Positions 1 to 15,783 are shown, numbered from the stretch's first letter. The stretch is 64,000 nt of DNA from Piromyces finnis (GCA_002104945.1 MCFH01000041.1:202001-266000), one strand, 5' to 3'. Made by a program: numbers and translations. Notes: a model not told the origin generated them from the letters alone.

Positions 1-40
1 ACCTATGTAATAATAGATCTGTTCATTTATTTAAATGCGG

Positions 41-41
<1 letters not shown>

Positions 42-91
<50 letters not shown>

Positions 92-176
92 ATGAATAAA
101 TGAATAAATTAATAAATAAATAAATAAATAAATGAATAAATGAATAAATTAATAAATAAATAAATGAATAAATGAA

Positions 177-230
<54 letters not shown>
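42..230. repeat. AAAT tetranucleotide microsatellite
   Basis: Nearly pure AAAT repeat with occasional AATG and AATT variants. The variants recur as blocks, which suggests internal duplication of variant units as well as slippage. No gene is seen within it. Confidence 0.95.
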
Positions 231-232
<2 letters not shown>

Positions 233-1415
233 GTAAAGTGAAATTTCTTTCTGCAGGTAATAACTTGCTGTTTCACTTGAATTTTTTTAATTTTATTTTA
301 ATTATGATTCTATTGCCACTTTATCATTTTAATAAAAATTTTGTGTGACCCTACCCTTTTTAATATTTTAAACAATATATAAATAATAATATATTTATAT
401 TAAAATACATAATTATTATTTAAATTTATTTAAAAAGATATATTAAGGTATATCAATTATATAATATATTAAATCACATTTAAAATTTATATAAATACAT
501 TTGTAATATATTTTAAATATATCTTTATTTAATTAAATTATTATTTAATTTATAAATTATAATATAATATGAAAATCATTTATTGGATAAATTAAGTATG
601 CATTCATTTCAAATAGGTTACTATTTATTTTAATACAGAAACTAAAGATAGATAGCTCGACTAGTTTTTTACTATTTATTCTATTTGATTTGTAATTATT
701 ATACTAATTAAAAGAATAATTAAATTGTTCATTATATATATTTATTCGTTATTAGTAGCATTCATATATTATTAAAGGTATTATATATTAACAATTAATG
801 TTTCATTTTTTATTCTAAACGTTTTCTATAATGAACACAAATTTTCAATCAAATTTGTTAATAATATATTAAATTATATTTAATTTTAATAAAAATTTTT
901 TTTATTATATTTCATAAATATATAATATAATCTTTTTAATTATACACAGTATGTTTCTATATTCAAAGTATCCTAATAATATATAATAATAATATAATGA
1001 ATTAAGTATATAATTCAATATAAAAAAAAGTACAAAAAAAGTAAATCCTTTTTTTATTTATTTTTTTTATGTATCACAAAACTTTATTATTATTTAAATT
1101 TGAATAGTTAATAAAAAATTTTTTATTATTGATAATCAAAAAAAAAAAAAAAAAAAAAGCAAAAAAATAAAATAAATATATTAATATAAATATATAATAT
1201 AATATACTCTCAATATAATAATATTTTATATTACTATTTATTAACTAATAATTTAATTTCTATTATCAATATATTATCATTTATTAGATTTAATTAAGGA
1301 TTACTTTATTTTATTTTTTTTAAAAAAATTAATATATTTTTATTTTACATTTTAAAAATAAAAAATAAAATTATATAATAAATAAGTTTTCTTTAGTTTA
1401 TATTTAAAAAAAAAA

Positions 1416-1446
<31 letters not shown>

Positions 1447-1840
1447 AAAGTAGAAAAGTAATTTTTAAAGTTACTTTTTGATAAAGCAATAATAAAATAT
1501 ATATATAAATAAAAATAAGTTCAAATAAAATCCTTTTTAATAAAAATTTATGTTTAAATATTAGATTTTAATAAAAAATAAAGATTTTTGAATATAATCG
1601 ACCTTATTTTATATTTGTTAAAAAAAAAGTTCATAGAAAAAGAAAACTGTAATTTAAAATTAATATACGTTTAAAAGTTAATTTATATATACAGGAAAAC
1701 TTAGAATTAAAATATAAAATATTCACAATTATAATAACAGATACAAAATAATAATATTAGAACTATATTTTCAAATATTAAAAACTAAACTACTATAAAA
1801 ATATTATAATCAAATAAAACTTATTTTATATAAAATAAAG
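231..1840. other. AT-rich intergenic, no gene seen
   Basis: About 1.6 kb of almost pure A/T sequence with poly-A and poly-T runs, for example near 1140-1160. I see no coding-like stretch. The last few hundred bases should hold the promoter of the membrane SH3 gene that starts at 1841, but no motif stands out. Confidence 0.6.
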
Positions 1841-4105
1841 ATGAAGATTAAATTACAATATTTATATTTGGCTATACTTTCTCTAATCATCAAATGTTGT
1901 ATAGCAGCGGGTATAGGTAAGTTTTTTATAAATTATTTCAGAATAATTTAAATAATTGAATTTATTGATTTTTTCTTTTTTTTATATAAAATAAAAAGGC
2001 ATTAAAATCAATGATGAAAGTGGATTTGAAACCGAAAATAGGGATAAAATTTTACCTGGAGGTAATTACAATATTATTAAATAAACATATTATTTTTATG
2101 AATAACTAAATATTTTCTTTTATTATTATGAATAATTAAACAGGTCAACCTATTACTATCTCATATAAATGTCAAACTAATGAAAATGATGTTGTAGGTG
2201 AATTAAATGTTTTAATGTATTGTGATGGATGTAATCATCCAAATATTGATCCTACAACCAAAACAGCAAAAATTGATCATACTTTTCCTATTAACTGTAA
2301 TAATCCTTCACCAATAACAATAGAAGAAACATTAAGTATTCAAGAAAATGCTGAAAGTGGTGCACTTATATATTTATCATATTATATTTCTTTTGGTGAA
2401 TTAGGTCAAGCTACTGAATCTGGTGATTCATATTATTATCAAGGTAAATTTATGAAAACTTTTAAATATAATTCTGAATATATATTTGAAATTAAGAAAA
2501 GAAACTAATATGCATTTATATTTAATTAAACAAAATAAAGTAAAAGGAGATAAAAAATTATCACTTAATAAAAAAGGTAGTATAACAACTCAATTTTCTA
2601 AAGGTTTTGAATCTTTAACTAAAAAAAAGGAACCTTGGATAACAAAGATAAAAAATTATTTTATATTTGCTGTTCCTGTTGTAGTATTATTGGCTTTGTT
2701 ATTCATTATTTATCAAAAATCATTTAAACCAAAACAAAGATTAAACGCCAAAAAGTCTGTTTGCAAGTATAACTTTGAAAAAAATCCAAATACTTTAAAA
2801 TCATTAGATTCTCAAGGTATAAGAATTACAGAACAAAATAGAGGTCAAAATCTTCAAAAAAGAAATTCATTAACAAATTTGAAGACTTTACAATCTAAAT
2901 TAAAATCTCCTATACCAGAAAGTGCAGTTTATGAATCATCTAAGCCTATATCAAGTCGTCGTAGTTCTATATCTTCATCATGCTCATCCGATTTATCATT
3001 CAGATTAGATGCATCTTATTTGGATATTAAAATGAAGGACGATGATAGTGATAATGAAGAAAATAATAATATAGAAAGTGATGATGAAGAAAAATTAGTG
3101 AATAATGAAAATACTGTATCCGTAGCTATAGATGATAATAAAGATAATAGAGAAAGGGGAAAACATAGAAATAATGAAAGAAAGGAAAAAAGTTCAAGAA
3201 GCAGAGGTAATGACAGATTATCTCCACATTCCCAAAGACGTTCACATTCAAAAGAAAGTAGAAATTCAAGAAAGAATTCCACTCCAATGAATTCACCACC
3301 AATGAATTCACCAAGAAAGAATTCCACTCCAATGAATTCACCACCAATGAATTCACCAAGAAAGAGTTCCACCCCAATGAATTCACCACCAATGAATTCA
3401 CCACCATTAAGTTCACCAAAGAATAATTCATCTCAAATGAATTCACCTGTTGTACCAATGAGAAATACTTCAAATTCACCAATGATGACTTCACCAAATT
3501 TACAAAACGCACAACCTAATAACTGGAATAATATGAATATGAACATGAACATGAATAATCAATATGGTAATGGAATGAATCAATTAAATATAATAAATCA
3601 AATGCAAAATGCTAATAATCAAGTATCAATTGACATACACAGTCCAAGATCACCAAGTACTCAAAATAATGCTGTGTTATCATCAAACTTACAAGATACT
3701 ATTCCAATTGACAAAAATGCAGTTATTCATAATGCTTCTAAAGCATATGTTACAGCAAACGCTATGCCACAAGTTGGTAATGCCCAAATGGCACATGTCC
3801 AATATCTTCCTAATGCTCCACAGACTAATACAAACTTAAAAACTGATACAGCAGCTTCAGATTCTGAAGATGATACTGCAGAAGTTGTACCAAATCATCC
3901 ATTTACAAATAAGGTCTTTTCAGTAGCTTTCGCTAATATTCCAGAAAATGATGATGAATTAGAATTAGCTATTGGTGATCCAATTAAGTTTATAGAAGTA
4001 TATGATGATGATTGGGCATTAGCATTAAGAATTGGTGATAATGAAGAAGGAATGGTTCCATTAACATGTGTAAAGGAATATTTTACTGTCCTTCATAATA
4101 ATTAA
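1841..4105 (+). CDS. single-pass membrane protein with cytoplasmic SH3 domain (Fus1-like architecture)
   Basis: Model: join(1841..1916, 1999..2061, 2144..2443, 2541..4105), 667 aa. A hydrophobic signal peptide (MKIKLQYLYLAILSL...) is followed by a Cys-containing extracellular part of about 150 residues. One membrane helix lies near residues 185-205 (FAVPVVVLLALLFIIY). A long Ser/Pro/Asn-rich cytoplasmic tail has repeated MNSP units, and an SH3 domain sits near 608-665 (ELELAIGDPIKF, DDDWALA, EEGMVPLTCV). The two large reading frames look like separate ORFs, but a 97-base intron (2444-2540, GTAAAT...ATAAAG, with a CTAAT branch-like site) joins them in frame. Known: fungal Fus1-type proteins have the same order and act in polarity and cell fusion. 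Inferred: a surface sensor or scaffold. The ligand domain is not recognised. The SH3 ALYDY motif is degenerate (VAFA). No partner gene is adjacent. Confidence 0.8.
3277..3415 (+). repeat. MNSP coding repeat in membrane SH3 gene
   Basis: Tandem in-frame units of about 15-45 bases encode MNSP, PRKNSTP and related peptides in the disordered tail. The near-identity of units at DNA level indicates recent expansion. The many Ser-Pro pairs could be phosphorylation sites; that is inference. Confidence 0.85.
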
Positions 4106-7100
4106 AAAACTTTAAAATGAAAAAATATTATTATTTCAAAGAGTAGAAAATTTTCTAATATATAAATAATGAAATATATTATTTATACATCATAATAATT
4201 TAATTTTAAAAATATCATACATATTTTATTTCTTTATTAATAGTAATTTTACACTTAGAAAAAGATTGATAAAGAAAATAATAGCAAAACTACAATACTA
4301 TAATAGATAATTAAATTTTATTATTTCATTTCATTATTTTTATTAATTCTTTAAAGACGATACAATTTTATATATTAATAAACTAATAATATTAAATTAA
4401 AAACGTATGTTTAAAAATACATATCTAGAAAATATTTAATAATAATATGTATAGAGAGATATGAAGAAAGGAAGAAAAAAGACATAAAAAAATGTATGAT
4501 TAAATACACTGCTGTTTATAAAAATAATGACATAAGAAATTTAAATTGAAGAAATATAAATATGTATAAAATTAATAGACGGATATTTATTTGGATTGAA
4601 TTAAAAAAAAAAAAAAAAAAGAAAAGAAAAAAAAATAAAAAAAAAAAAAATAATAAAAAAATATATATAAAAAGTAAAGAAAAGAATACTTTAAAAGAAA
4701 TGAAATTGTATATATATATATATGCATATATGAAAATTATTGTTTTCATTATTAATATACAATTTTTTTTTTTAGAAAAAAAATAAAAAAAAAATAATGA
4801 ATATTCAAATAATAATAATAATAATAATAGTTATAATAATAAATGAATAAATAAAAAGTAAAATAAAAAGTATAAAAAAGACATAAAATAAGTAGTAATA
4901 TTTTGATATATTCTAATATTATCATTTTAATACTGGAACATGAATTAAATTTGTATTTTTTTTTTTTTTGTCCTAAACGTATTGTGATTATTTATCACTA
5001 ATAAAAAAAAAAAAAAAAGAATTTAATAATTTTTTTTAAGAGTATTAATAAATAATAAAACATTTTATATTTTTTAAAAATACATGTGTACTTTGATCAA
5101 AAAAGAATAAAAATTTTTATGTTTGATATTATTTATAGTAAAAAGAAGAAAAAAAAATATTAATTTTTAATATCTTCCTTTATATCATTTTGAATTGAGG
5201 ATGTTTTTTTCAAATGTATTTTTAATAATATATAATAAGGGTGAATTTTTTAAAATATAAAATTTCTTTCCTTGGCTTTAAATGTTGTTTTTAAAATATC
5301 ATATATATATATATATGGACAATGGACTATATACTTTTAAACAATATCATATATCTTATCATTATTTTTGATTCTAGTTATTTTAATTATTTTATTTTTT
5401 ATAATTTCAGATTCTAATTATTCTAATTATTTTATTTTTTATAATTTCTATTTTATAAGGAATTAACTTAATGTATATGGACAATATAAATGTTGACAAA
5501 ATGAATAAACTTTAAAAACTTAAAAAACATTATTTTTTTTTATAAAAGTAAATTTATATCAAAATATTATTCAATAAATAAATAAAAAAAAATAATTCTA
5601 TTGAATATTTAAATATTTTTTTTTTGTTCCTATTAGTATACATTGATAGTAATGGCGATTAATATATTCATATTTGATAATAGGTATTAAAATTAATAAT
5701 AGTTAGCATCATTTATAAAGCAACATTAATAATCATGTTTATATCCTGTTTATTAATATTAATTAATATTACATATTTTTATTATATTATAAATTTTGTT
5801 TTTTTTTTTTTTTTTTAAAAAAATAGGGAAGGAATAATTAAAGATTCAACTTTAAAAGTATTTTTAAAAATAACACTGATATATCTTTAACAAAAATGAG
5901 GCTAATAATACACTAAAGATGATGATGATAGTTATATAAACTTTGTGTTTTATTAATTATAAAAGTTTATTATAAAATTATTTATATCTTAATTTTTCCT
6001 TTTTTCATATTAACAAAAGTCATCGTGTTTTTGAATGGGTAATATATAGCTATACACTTTTTTAATTTTTGGTAAATAATATGGTTGTACCTATTAATTT
6101 TTTTTTTATTATAATAAATAAATTAATTCCTTCCATAAAAAAAGGAGTTAATTTAAATGGTAATGAACTATTGGATTTATAATTAATGTTTATAATATAT
6201 TCTAATATAATGATTATATATAATTAAAAATAGGTTAACCAATCATGTAAATATTTTTTTACCATACAAATTAAAAATTTTAATTAAGATATAATAAATA
6301 ATGTATTAAAAATAAAAGAAGTTTAATTAATGAAAGACAAATTAAAAAAAGATGAAAGTGCAATATACGAATATTTAAATTATTATATAATTTTAAGAAT
6401 TATTTTTGATAAAGAAATAATAAAGTTGTTGCTAAACAATGAATATGATCAGTTAATGTATTATTATTTTGATAATATTAAAAAAAAACATGAATGAGAA
6501 TAATCATATCAAATAAAAAAAAGTTTTAAGCTTTCAGCTATATCGAATCATCGAAAAATTTAAAACTTAATAATTTAAATTAAATTTTATTATTATAATT
6601 GTTACTATTATTATAGAAATAACTTTCTATGTTGCTCAGCAAAATATATAATATAATTTTTAAGGCTTTAATAAATAAAAAATTATTAGTAACTAGATAA
6701 AAATATAAAAATATATAGTTAAATGTGGCAAATTAATTCTAATTAAAATTTTTTAGTTTATCCACCTTATTTTTTTATTGTTATTACAAATTAAAAAAGA
6801 AATAAAAAAAAACAAAAATAAAAATAAAAAAATCATTATTAGAAATAACTTTTTTTTTAAAAAAAAAAAAAAAGATAAATAGTAAAAGAATGGTTATGGT
6901 TATTGTTTTTAATATTATATATAAAATATTTTAATAAGTTATTTTTTATATAATTTTAGACATTATAAAAAAAAAATGTTTTATCAATAAATTAAATAAT
7001 AAAATTATGTATTTTATTCCAATACAATAATTAATATTAAATTTTTTTTTAAAAGAGAATAAATAGAAAAAAAAATAATTTATATAAGAGAATAAAAAAA

Positions 7101-8029
7101 ATTTTTTTAAAAAAATTTTAATATATAACAAATAAATTCTATTTTTATTTTATTATTATTATGAATAAGGAAGAAATCTGAATCTAATCATTTTAAAAAT
7201 TTAACTTTTTTTTAAAAAAAAATAAATTTAAAAAATAAAATTGATATAATTTTTAAAATTATATATACTTTATTTATATTCTTTTAAAATAACATACAAT
7301 TATCTTTTTCCCTTTTTTTTTCTAAAAAAAATATACCATGAATGAAGATTCAATTTTAGAATTTTTCATATAGCATCAATCAATTATATTATCAATTTTA
7401 AAATCAATCATAAAAAAAAATTAAAAAATATTCTAAGCAAATTTCATCTTAATTTTGGATTAAATTTTAAATGTCTTAAAATAAACATTTAAAATACAAC
7501 ATTATTTTAACAATTTATAAATAAAAGTAAAAAAAAAAATAACGATTTCAATTTCAATTATTTGTATCATTTAATTTTCTTTATTGTAAAATATTTTCTC
7601 TATATCCAATTATATATATTATCATAAATACAATACTTTACTTTTTCAACTTTCATATAACAATTAGCCATAATACCAATAAAAATTTAAAATAAATTTT
7701 TAAAAGGCTAATAAAATTCGACTTTTTTTCTTCATTAAAAATTAATATTCCAATTTACATTGAAAAATTTAATTAATTTATTTAATCTTAATAATTTTTA
7801 AAGTGCAGTTTATTTAATAGATTCAAAACATTATATTCAAATAAATATATTACACATTCAATATTTTTTATAAAAAAAAACAATTTTTTATATAATCCAA
7901 GAAAATCTATACTCGAATTAGTATTATTATTTCAATACTTGATTAATTAAGCAATATTATTTTTTTTTAAGAAAAATCATTCATTTTCATTAAATAATAC
8001 TAAAATATATATAATCCGAATAATCCAAG
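4106..8029. other. AT-rich intergenic, little content
   Basis: Nearly 4 kb dominated by A/T runs. Apparent ORFs at 4516-4786 and 6946-7131 encode only Lys, Phe and Ile runs and are not supported. One short open frame at 6330-6497 is listed separately. The 3' part must include the BRF1 promoter, but no motif stands out. Confidence 0.6.
6330..6497 (+). CDS. possible 55-aa small ORF, unsupported by homology
   Basis: ATG-to-TGA frame of 56 codons in a background where stop codons are very frequent. It has a mixed, charged composition (DKEIIKLLLNNEYDQLM), vaguely like an ankyrin-repeat helix pair. There is no splice or neighbour support. It may be a gene relic or chance. Confidence 0.15.
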   Translation: MKDKLKKDESAIYEYLNYYIILRIIFDKEIIKLLLNNEYDQLMYYYFDNIKKKHE

Positions 8030-8264
8030 ATGTCGACAAACAATTGTATTCACAATTTAGTTGAAGATGAAGCTATGGGTCATCGTGTCTGTACCAAATG
8101 TGGTCAGGTATTTACATTAGATATCAGATATTAATTAAATTAAAATAACATAAAATTACAATATAATAAAAATATATATTGTGAAAAAATATCTCAATTT
8201 AAAATTATAAAAGATTCTCATAAAAATAATGTATTCAAAACTAAATAAAAAATCAATTGTTCAA

Positions 8265-8296
<32 letters not shown>

Positions 8297-10370
8297 GATT
8301 ATGGAAGAAAACATTATAGTATCTGAAGTTAGTTTTTCAGAAAAATCTAATGGTGCTGCTGTAGCTGATGGTTTTTTCATTAGTTCTGGAAAAGGTATAT
8401 TTCTAATAGCAAATATTACCGATATTATTGATAATTTAATAATTTTTTTAATTTTTTTTGTTGAAATAAAATAGCAAGAGCTTCTATTCCAAATCGTTTT
8501 GGTGGTAGAAATTCAATGAATACATTAGAATCAAGAGAACAAGTAATTGCTAATGGTAATTATTTTACAAAAGAAAAATTAAAAAATAAAAATAATAAAA
8601 AACATATAAATCTCAAAATGGCCAAAAAATAATTTATGAATTAATAATTTATAATTTATATATTAATAAATTATTTTATTCCATTATTATTATAATAAAA
8701 TTAAAAAAAATAATAATAATAAAAAGGTCGACGCAGAATTCAACAAATTGCAAATGCTTTAAATATGACTGAAAGACATATGGAAGCTGCTCAAAGATAT
8801 TATAATTTAGCTATATTAAATGATTTTAATAAGGGTAGAAAAACAGTTAATGTAGCATCCGCTTGCTTATATATTGTTTGTAGAATGGAGAAAACGAGTC
8901 ATTTACTTATTGATTTTTCAGATGTTCTTCAAGTATGTATAATAAAAAAGATAGTAATTATTTTTTTTATAATATATTTAAATAAATCATGAAAATAATA
9001 ATGTATTAATTATACTATCTATTATAATTTAAAATAGACTAATGTTTACTTATTAGGGGCCACTTTCTTAAAATTAGTACAAAAATTACATTTAGAGTTA
9101 CCATTAGTTGATCCAGCATTATATATTGCACGTTTTGCTTCAAAACTTGATTTTGGTGATAAAAGTCAAGTAGTAATCCGTGATGCACTACGTTTAGTAT
9201 CTCGAATGAATAGAGATTGGATTCAAACTGGAAGAAGACCAGCTGGTATTTGCGCAGCATGTAAGTGGAAATATTTTTTATCACTTAAAAGTGTTAATAT
9301 TCTAATTTATAATTTTAATATGAATGGAATTTTATGATATAGGTTTATTAATTGCTGCACGTATGCATGATTTTCATCGTACTCAAAAAGAAATTATATC
9401 TGTAGTAAAGATTTGTAATTCAACATTACGTAAAAGGTGTTTATTAATTCAATTATAAGAAAAAAATATATATTATATCCATATTTTTACTTAATCTTCT
9501 TCTTTTTTTTATTAATAGATTGGATGAATTCCGTAATACACCATCATCTGAATTAACAATTGAAGATTTCCAAAATATATGGTTAGAAGAAACATGTGAT
9601 CCACCATCATTTAATAATGCCCGCAAAAAGGGTAAGAGAAAGAGATCATTGGAATCAAGTGAATATGAAAAGGATTTTGAAACTGAGGAACTAAAGAAGG
9701 AAATTAATGATATTTTAAAGGGTGATGAAATAAAAGAATTAACTGGAAAAATTGATAGTAAATATTGGAATATTATAATTTAAATATAACTTATTTATGT
9801 AATAATACTAATTATAAAAATGTAATTTATTTAAAAATTAAACAACAGTGGATGAATTACTTGCAGATGATAACAACTTGGAAGTTTTAGATAATGATGA
9901 AGAAATTAAGGATGTTATTTTAAACGAAGAAGAAGTTGAATTTAAGACAAGAGTATGGACGAATGAAAATAAAGATTGGATTGAAGCACAGGAAGCCAAG
10001 CGACGTCAAGCTATTATGGATCTTGAAAATGGCATTGTTCGTAAGCCAAGAGCAAAGGTAATTATTAATATCATAATCATTAATTGTAATAAATATAATG
10101 AAAAAAAAATATATATATATTGTTAGATATAATCATAAATAAAATAAAATAATAACTAGCAACATTATAAATAATAATTCAAAATCTTTTGAATGATAAT
10201 AAATATAGAAACGTAATACTAATAAGGATCCAATTCCAACTGCTCAAACACCAGCTGAAGCAGCAAAGAAATTATTAAATCAAACAAAAATTTCAAAGAA
10301 AATTAACTATGCTGCTATTGATCATTTATTTGAAGATTCATTAAAGTTAAAGGCTGAGGTTGAAAAGTAA
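8030..10370 (+). CDS. BRF1: TFIIIB subunit Brf1 (RNA polymerase III initiation factor)
   Basis: Nine exons: join(8030..8107, 8298..8394, 8475..8555, 8727..8932, 9038..9260, 9343..9436, 9519..9757, 9849..10057, 10209..10370), 462 aa. All junctions are GT-AG and keep frame. Brf1 bridges TBP, Bdp1 and Pol III at tRNA, 5S and related promoters in the nucleus. The N-terminal zinc ribbon (CIHN...CTKC) is followed by two cyclin-like repeats with strongly conserved family blocks: [59 protein letters not shown] and [17 protein letters not shown] matches the end of the TFIIB-like core. The acidic C-terminal part ([14 protein letters not shown]) fits homology region II, which binds TBP. The protein is shorter than the yeast and human ones (about 600-680 aa), mainly at the C-terminus. 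Two introns use unusual donors: GTGTTT at 9437, and GTAAAT inside a readable frame at 9758. Confidence 0.95.
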
Positions 10371-11457
10371 TAGATAATACTTTAATAAGAAGAAAAAAGG
10401 GAAATACTTTTTAAAAATATTTTTTTTTTATTTAAAAAAAAAATACAGTATTTAATATTTTATTTCATTTATTATTATTTTTTTTTTTTTTTAACTTTTT
10501 TTTTTTCCAAAAAAAATTAAACAAGAATGAGATAATAACAATCAGTTTATTAGACTGATGGAAAAAATAATAATTATTATTCATTTGAAAAACGAACAAA
10601 CAAACGAAAAAAAAAAAAAAAAAAAAAAAAAAAAGATATTTGGGTATAATAATAGGGAAAGAAATAAAATTATAATAATATAAATTCTATCATACCCTAA
10701 TAATTAAATATTATATATAAAAATTATAATGATGATAATAATGAAAGAATGCTATTATTTCATATAATTTTAATATATATATTGATTTTATTTTATTATA
10801 TAATTTTAATGGATCTGTTGTTATTATAAATAGTTTCTTTTTTTTTTCTTTTATCTTTATATAAATCATCTTTTATTTTTTATCATTATTAATTTTATTA
10901 TATATTTATTAATTTATTTATTTTATCATCATCATTTATTGACTTTTTTAACATATTGCATTCGATACTATACTTTTTTCTTTTAAAGGAAAAGGAAAAA
11001 TGAAATTAAATAAATAAAATAATAAATTAAATTATAAATAGTAACAATAATACAAAATTGTAATTTATATTTATTAAAAGTTTATAACACTATTTTATTA
11101 ATTATCAGAGTACAGTTAAAATTTTAGGGTTTTATTATTATTCAATTATAATAGTTGACCTCACATCATTAAAATAATGAATTAAAAAAAAAAAAAAAAA
11201 AAGTAATTATTTTTTTTAAGGTATTAAATTTATATGTTTTATTAATAAAATATTCAAAATAAACAAATTACAAAAGCAATCGTATTAATAAAAAATAATT
11301 ATAATTAATATATAAAATTTTTATTTTATTAATATATTTTTTTATAATATTTATAACATTTTTTTTTTTTTTTATTTTTTACATTCTTTATTAATACTAT
11401 AATCTATATTTATTTAAGGCATAATAATAACAATAATTATTATTATTATTCTATTAT
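10371..11457. other. convergent 3' flanks of BRF1 and MOB1
   Basis: AT-rich spacer between two convergent genes, holding both 3' UTRs. It has homopolymer runs (for example A near 10608-10634) and no coding signal. Confidence 0.6.
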
Positions 11458-12657
<1,200 letters not shown>

Positions 12658-15467
12658 TTTTGCTATTTATTATATATTATAAAAAATATGTTTAAAAAAA
12701 ATTAAATTGCTATATGATAGGAAGAATAAAAAAAAAAAAGAAAAATTTTTTTTAAAATTTATCATTTTTAATTTTTTTTTTTTTTAAATATTAGAAAAAA
12801 AGACATCCCAAATTCCAATATTCATTACAAATATGTTTCCATATCACACAGATATTTCAATGATTTCAAAAATAAATTGTTTTTCATAAATAAATTTTGT
12901 TTTTCATTTTATAATTAATAAAAAGTAATTTAATGTTTTTTTTCATTCCAAATGGTATTATATGGTATTATATATATTAAATATTTATATTAGTGATACA
13001 GTTATATTTTCAATTACCATAAAGTATATAACATATATAAATAGAAAAAAGAAAATGCATAATAATAAAATATATTTTATTAGTTAATGTGTTTAAAATA
13101 AATATAATAATTAAAATTTGAAATAAAAAATAACATTTTTGGATATATATAATAGCAACATTATATGATTTTCATTTTAAAATCTATTAAAGTATTATTT
13201 TATAACTATTATTATTATTTTATTTCTTTTAACTTTTTCTTAACTAATTAATTATTAAAGAAATTCACAACTTTTTGAGAAATAATAAATATAATGTTTC
13301 AATGGAAAATACATCAAATGATAATTGACTTTCAAAATGTTTTTTAGTCTCTAATTATCATTATGTTACTTTTGTTATAATTTCCTTTTCTTTGTTATTT
13401 TGACTTTTTTTTTTAGAAAAAATTAAACATAAAAAATATTTTCATATCATATAAAAGTTGCTCTTTAAACTTCTTTATAAGTAATATAAAGTTCCGTTCT
13501 TTTCCAAAATTAAATTATTCAAAATATTTATCATTATTAATTTTATATATATATATAATAATACTAACTTTTCTTAATATTCTTTGTTATTATTTTTTAA
13601 ATAATACAATTATTGAATTCTACTTTATTTTTTTTTTTTAAAAAAAAAAAAAAGTACTTTTTTTAAAATAAAAAATAAAAAAAAAAATAAAAATAAAAAT
13701 AAAGGAAATATTATTAATAATATAAAATATTTAAAAATATATAATTTAAAAATATATATAATAACACAGTAACTATAAATGATATTTAAAATAAAAGTAT
13801 AAAAATAATTGTAATATTAAAAATAAAAATAGATTAATTATTATTATTTGTTATTATTTTAAATAGAATAGTAAAACCTATTTAATATTAATTTTGAAAA
13901 AGAAATCTTATTTTATAGTTATTAGCATAGAAAGATTATTCTCATCCCAAATATTACCTTTCTATGTTTATAATTTAGAATAACTTTATAATCAACTTTA
14001 TTAAATTAATTAGATTATACTATATAAGTGAATAATATTGAATCTTAAAACTTAATTATATAATTAGCAAGTCTAACATTTATTATTGAAAATCATATGA
14101 ATACATAGAATTATTTAAATTTGGAATACTTTTTTTTTTTTTCTAAAAAAAATGTTAAAAGGAAAGAGTTTTGTATTGCTAATTTTTAAAATTTCCATTA
14201 AGTAACAAATGAATTTACATTATTACTTTTTATAATTAAACTTTTATAAATAAAAAATTAGAAAATTTTTAGTTTGGTTAGTTTTTTTTTATATATATAA
14301 TAATGATTATATTTTATTTGGAACTAGTTGATTTTTATGGATTAATTAGTAAATAGGATTAACTATATAATAAAATTATGAATTATAGTTTTTATATATA
14401 TATAAAATCAACTGTATTAAAAAGGTTTTATTAAAACTTCTTTTTTTTTTTTTTTTCTTAGTAATATGAAGAATATTTTAGAAAATATAATGATTTTCAA
14501 TGTTATGTTTTTGAAATGTTATAAATAGGAATATGAATTAATGAAAAAAAAAAAAAATTAAAAATTTAACACCTTAAATATTGAACATTTCATTATTTTT
14601 TTTTTCTTTAAAAATAAGTAATTGAAAGGAATATTGAATAGATTGAATAGTAAAATATAAATGTTTATATTTTATTATTCAGTTTTCCTTTCAATTAGTT
14701 ATAATACTATTCATATTTATTTCCTATTATTACTACTTTTATTATTATTATTTTCATTAAAATTACTTAACTTTTATTTAGATAAATTTAACATAAAAAA
14801 AAATAAAATATAAAAAATAAAATATGATAATGTATCTTGTATTTACTTATTTTAATATTAAAGGTGGTTAGATTATAAATATATAAAAAAGAAACTGTAT
14901 TTCGTTAAAGATAGTTAATTTTTTTCTTTATTAATATTGTTAATGCTATCATAATAAATGTTAGTATTATTATTTAACTTAATATTATTATTTATTATAT
15001 AAACAATTATATATTTGTTTTTAACACAAATATAAAAGCAATATATAATTAATATTGGAAAAAAAACTTTGAAAGTATTAATTTTAAACAAACAAAAGAT
15101 TCAAAAAAAATAAAGATACAAAAAATATATAATTTAAAAAATAATTAATTTTAATCCAATTGTTTAATTCTTATATTTAAATTTTAATTATTTATTTGGA
15201 AATAATTAATTTTTTAAACAATAAAAAAATTCTTAAAGTTCTTTAACATTTGTAATATTCAATAAAAAAATAAAAAAAAGAAGAGTTATAAAAGGAAAAG
15301 GACTTAATTATAAGCATTGTAATAAAATCCATAAGATACTTATTTTTTAATTTCAAGTAATAAATATATTAATAAAGATATTTCAAAAAAAAAAAAAAGT
15401 GTAAAGTGTTAATTTGATATAATTTCGTTTTAATTCATTTTAATTTATTTGTATTATTAAAAAAAAA

Positions 15468-15505
<38 letters not shown>

Positions 15506-15783
15506 GTAATTAACAATATAATGATATATGAACTACTATAATATATAACGGAAAATATATTTTAATATTATTAATTCATTTAAATTTATAATAAACATTT
15601 ATCAATTAAGCAATTCATTTATATAATATTATAATTTTCTAATTTTTTAATTCAGTATAAATAGAAAAAAAAAAAAAAAAAAAAACAATATATATATATA
15701 TAAAAGAAAAAGAAAAAAAAAAAAAAAAAAGAAATCTAAAATCTAATAATAGTAATAATAATAAACTTGAATTTAAACGAAAG
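12658..15783. other. AT-rich intergenic between divergent MOB1 and RasGEF genes
   Basis: Three kilobases with no supported coding sequence. It holds the MOB1 and RasGEF promoters. A long imperfect hairpin at 14619-14697 and a smaller 9-bp inverted repeat near 13926-13966 are the only structured elements noticed. Confidence 0.55.
14619..14697. repeat. long imperfect hairpin (about 80 bp)
   Basis: Outer arms of 13 bp (14619-14631 with 14685-14697) pair perfectly. Inner arms of 18 bp (14644-14661 with 14664-14681) pair with one mismatch. Between the arms lie a 12-base and a 3-base unpaired segment. It could be a small MITE remnant, a structured RNA or chance in AT-rich DNA. Confidence 0.5.

Noticed and set aside
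4516-4786. Lys-rich and Phe-rich ORFs
   Set aside because: They read homopolymer A/T tracts; there are no domains and no splice support.
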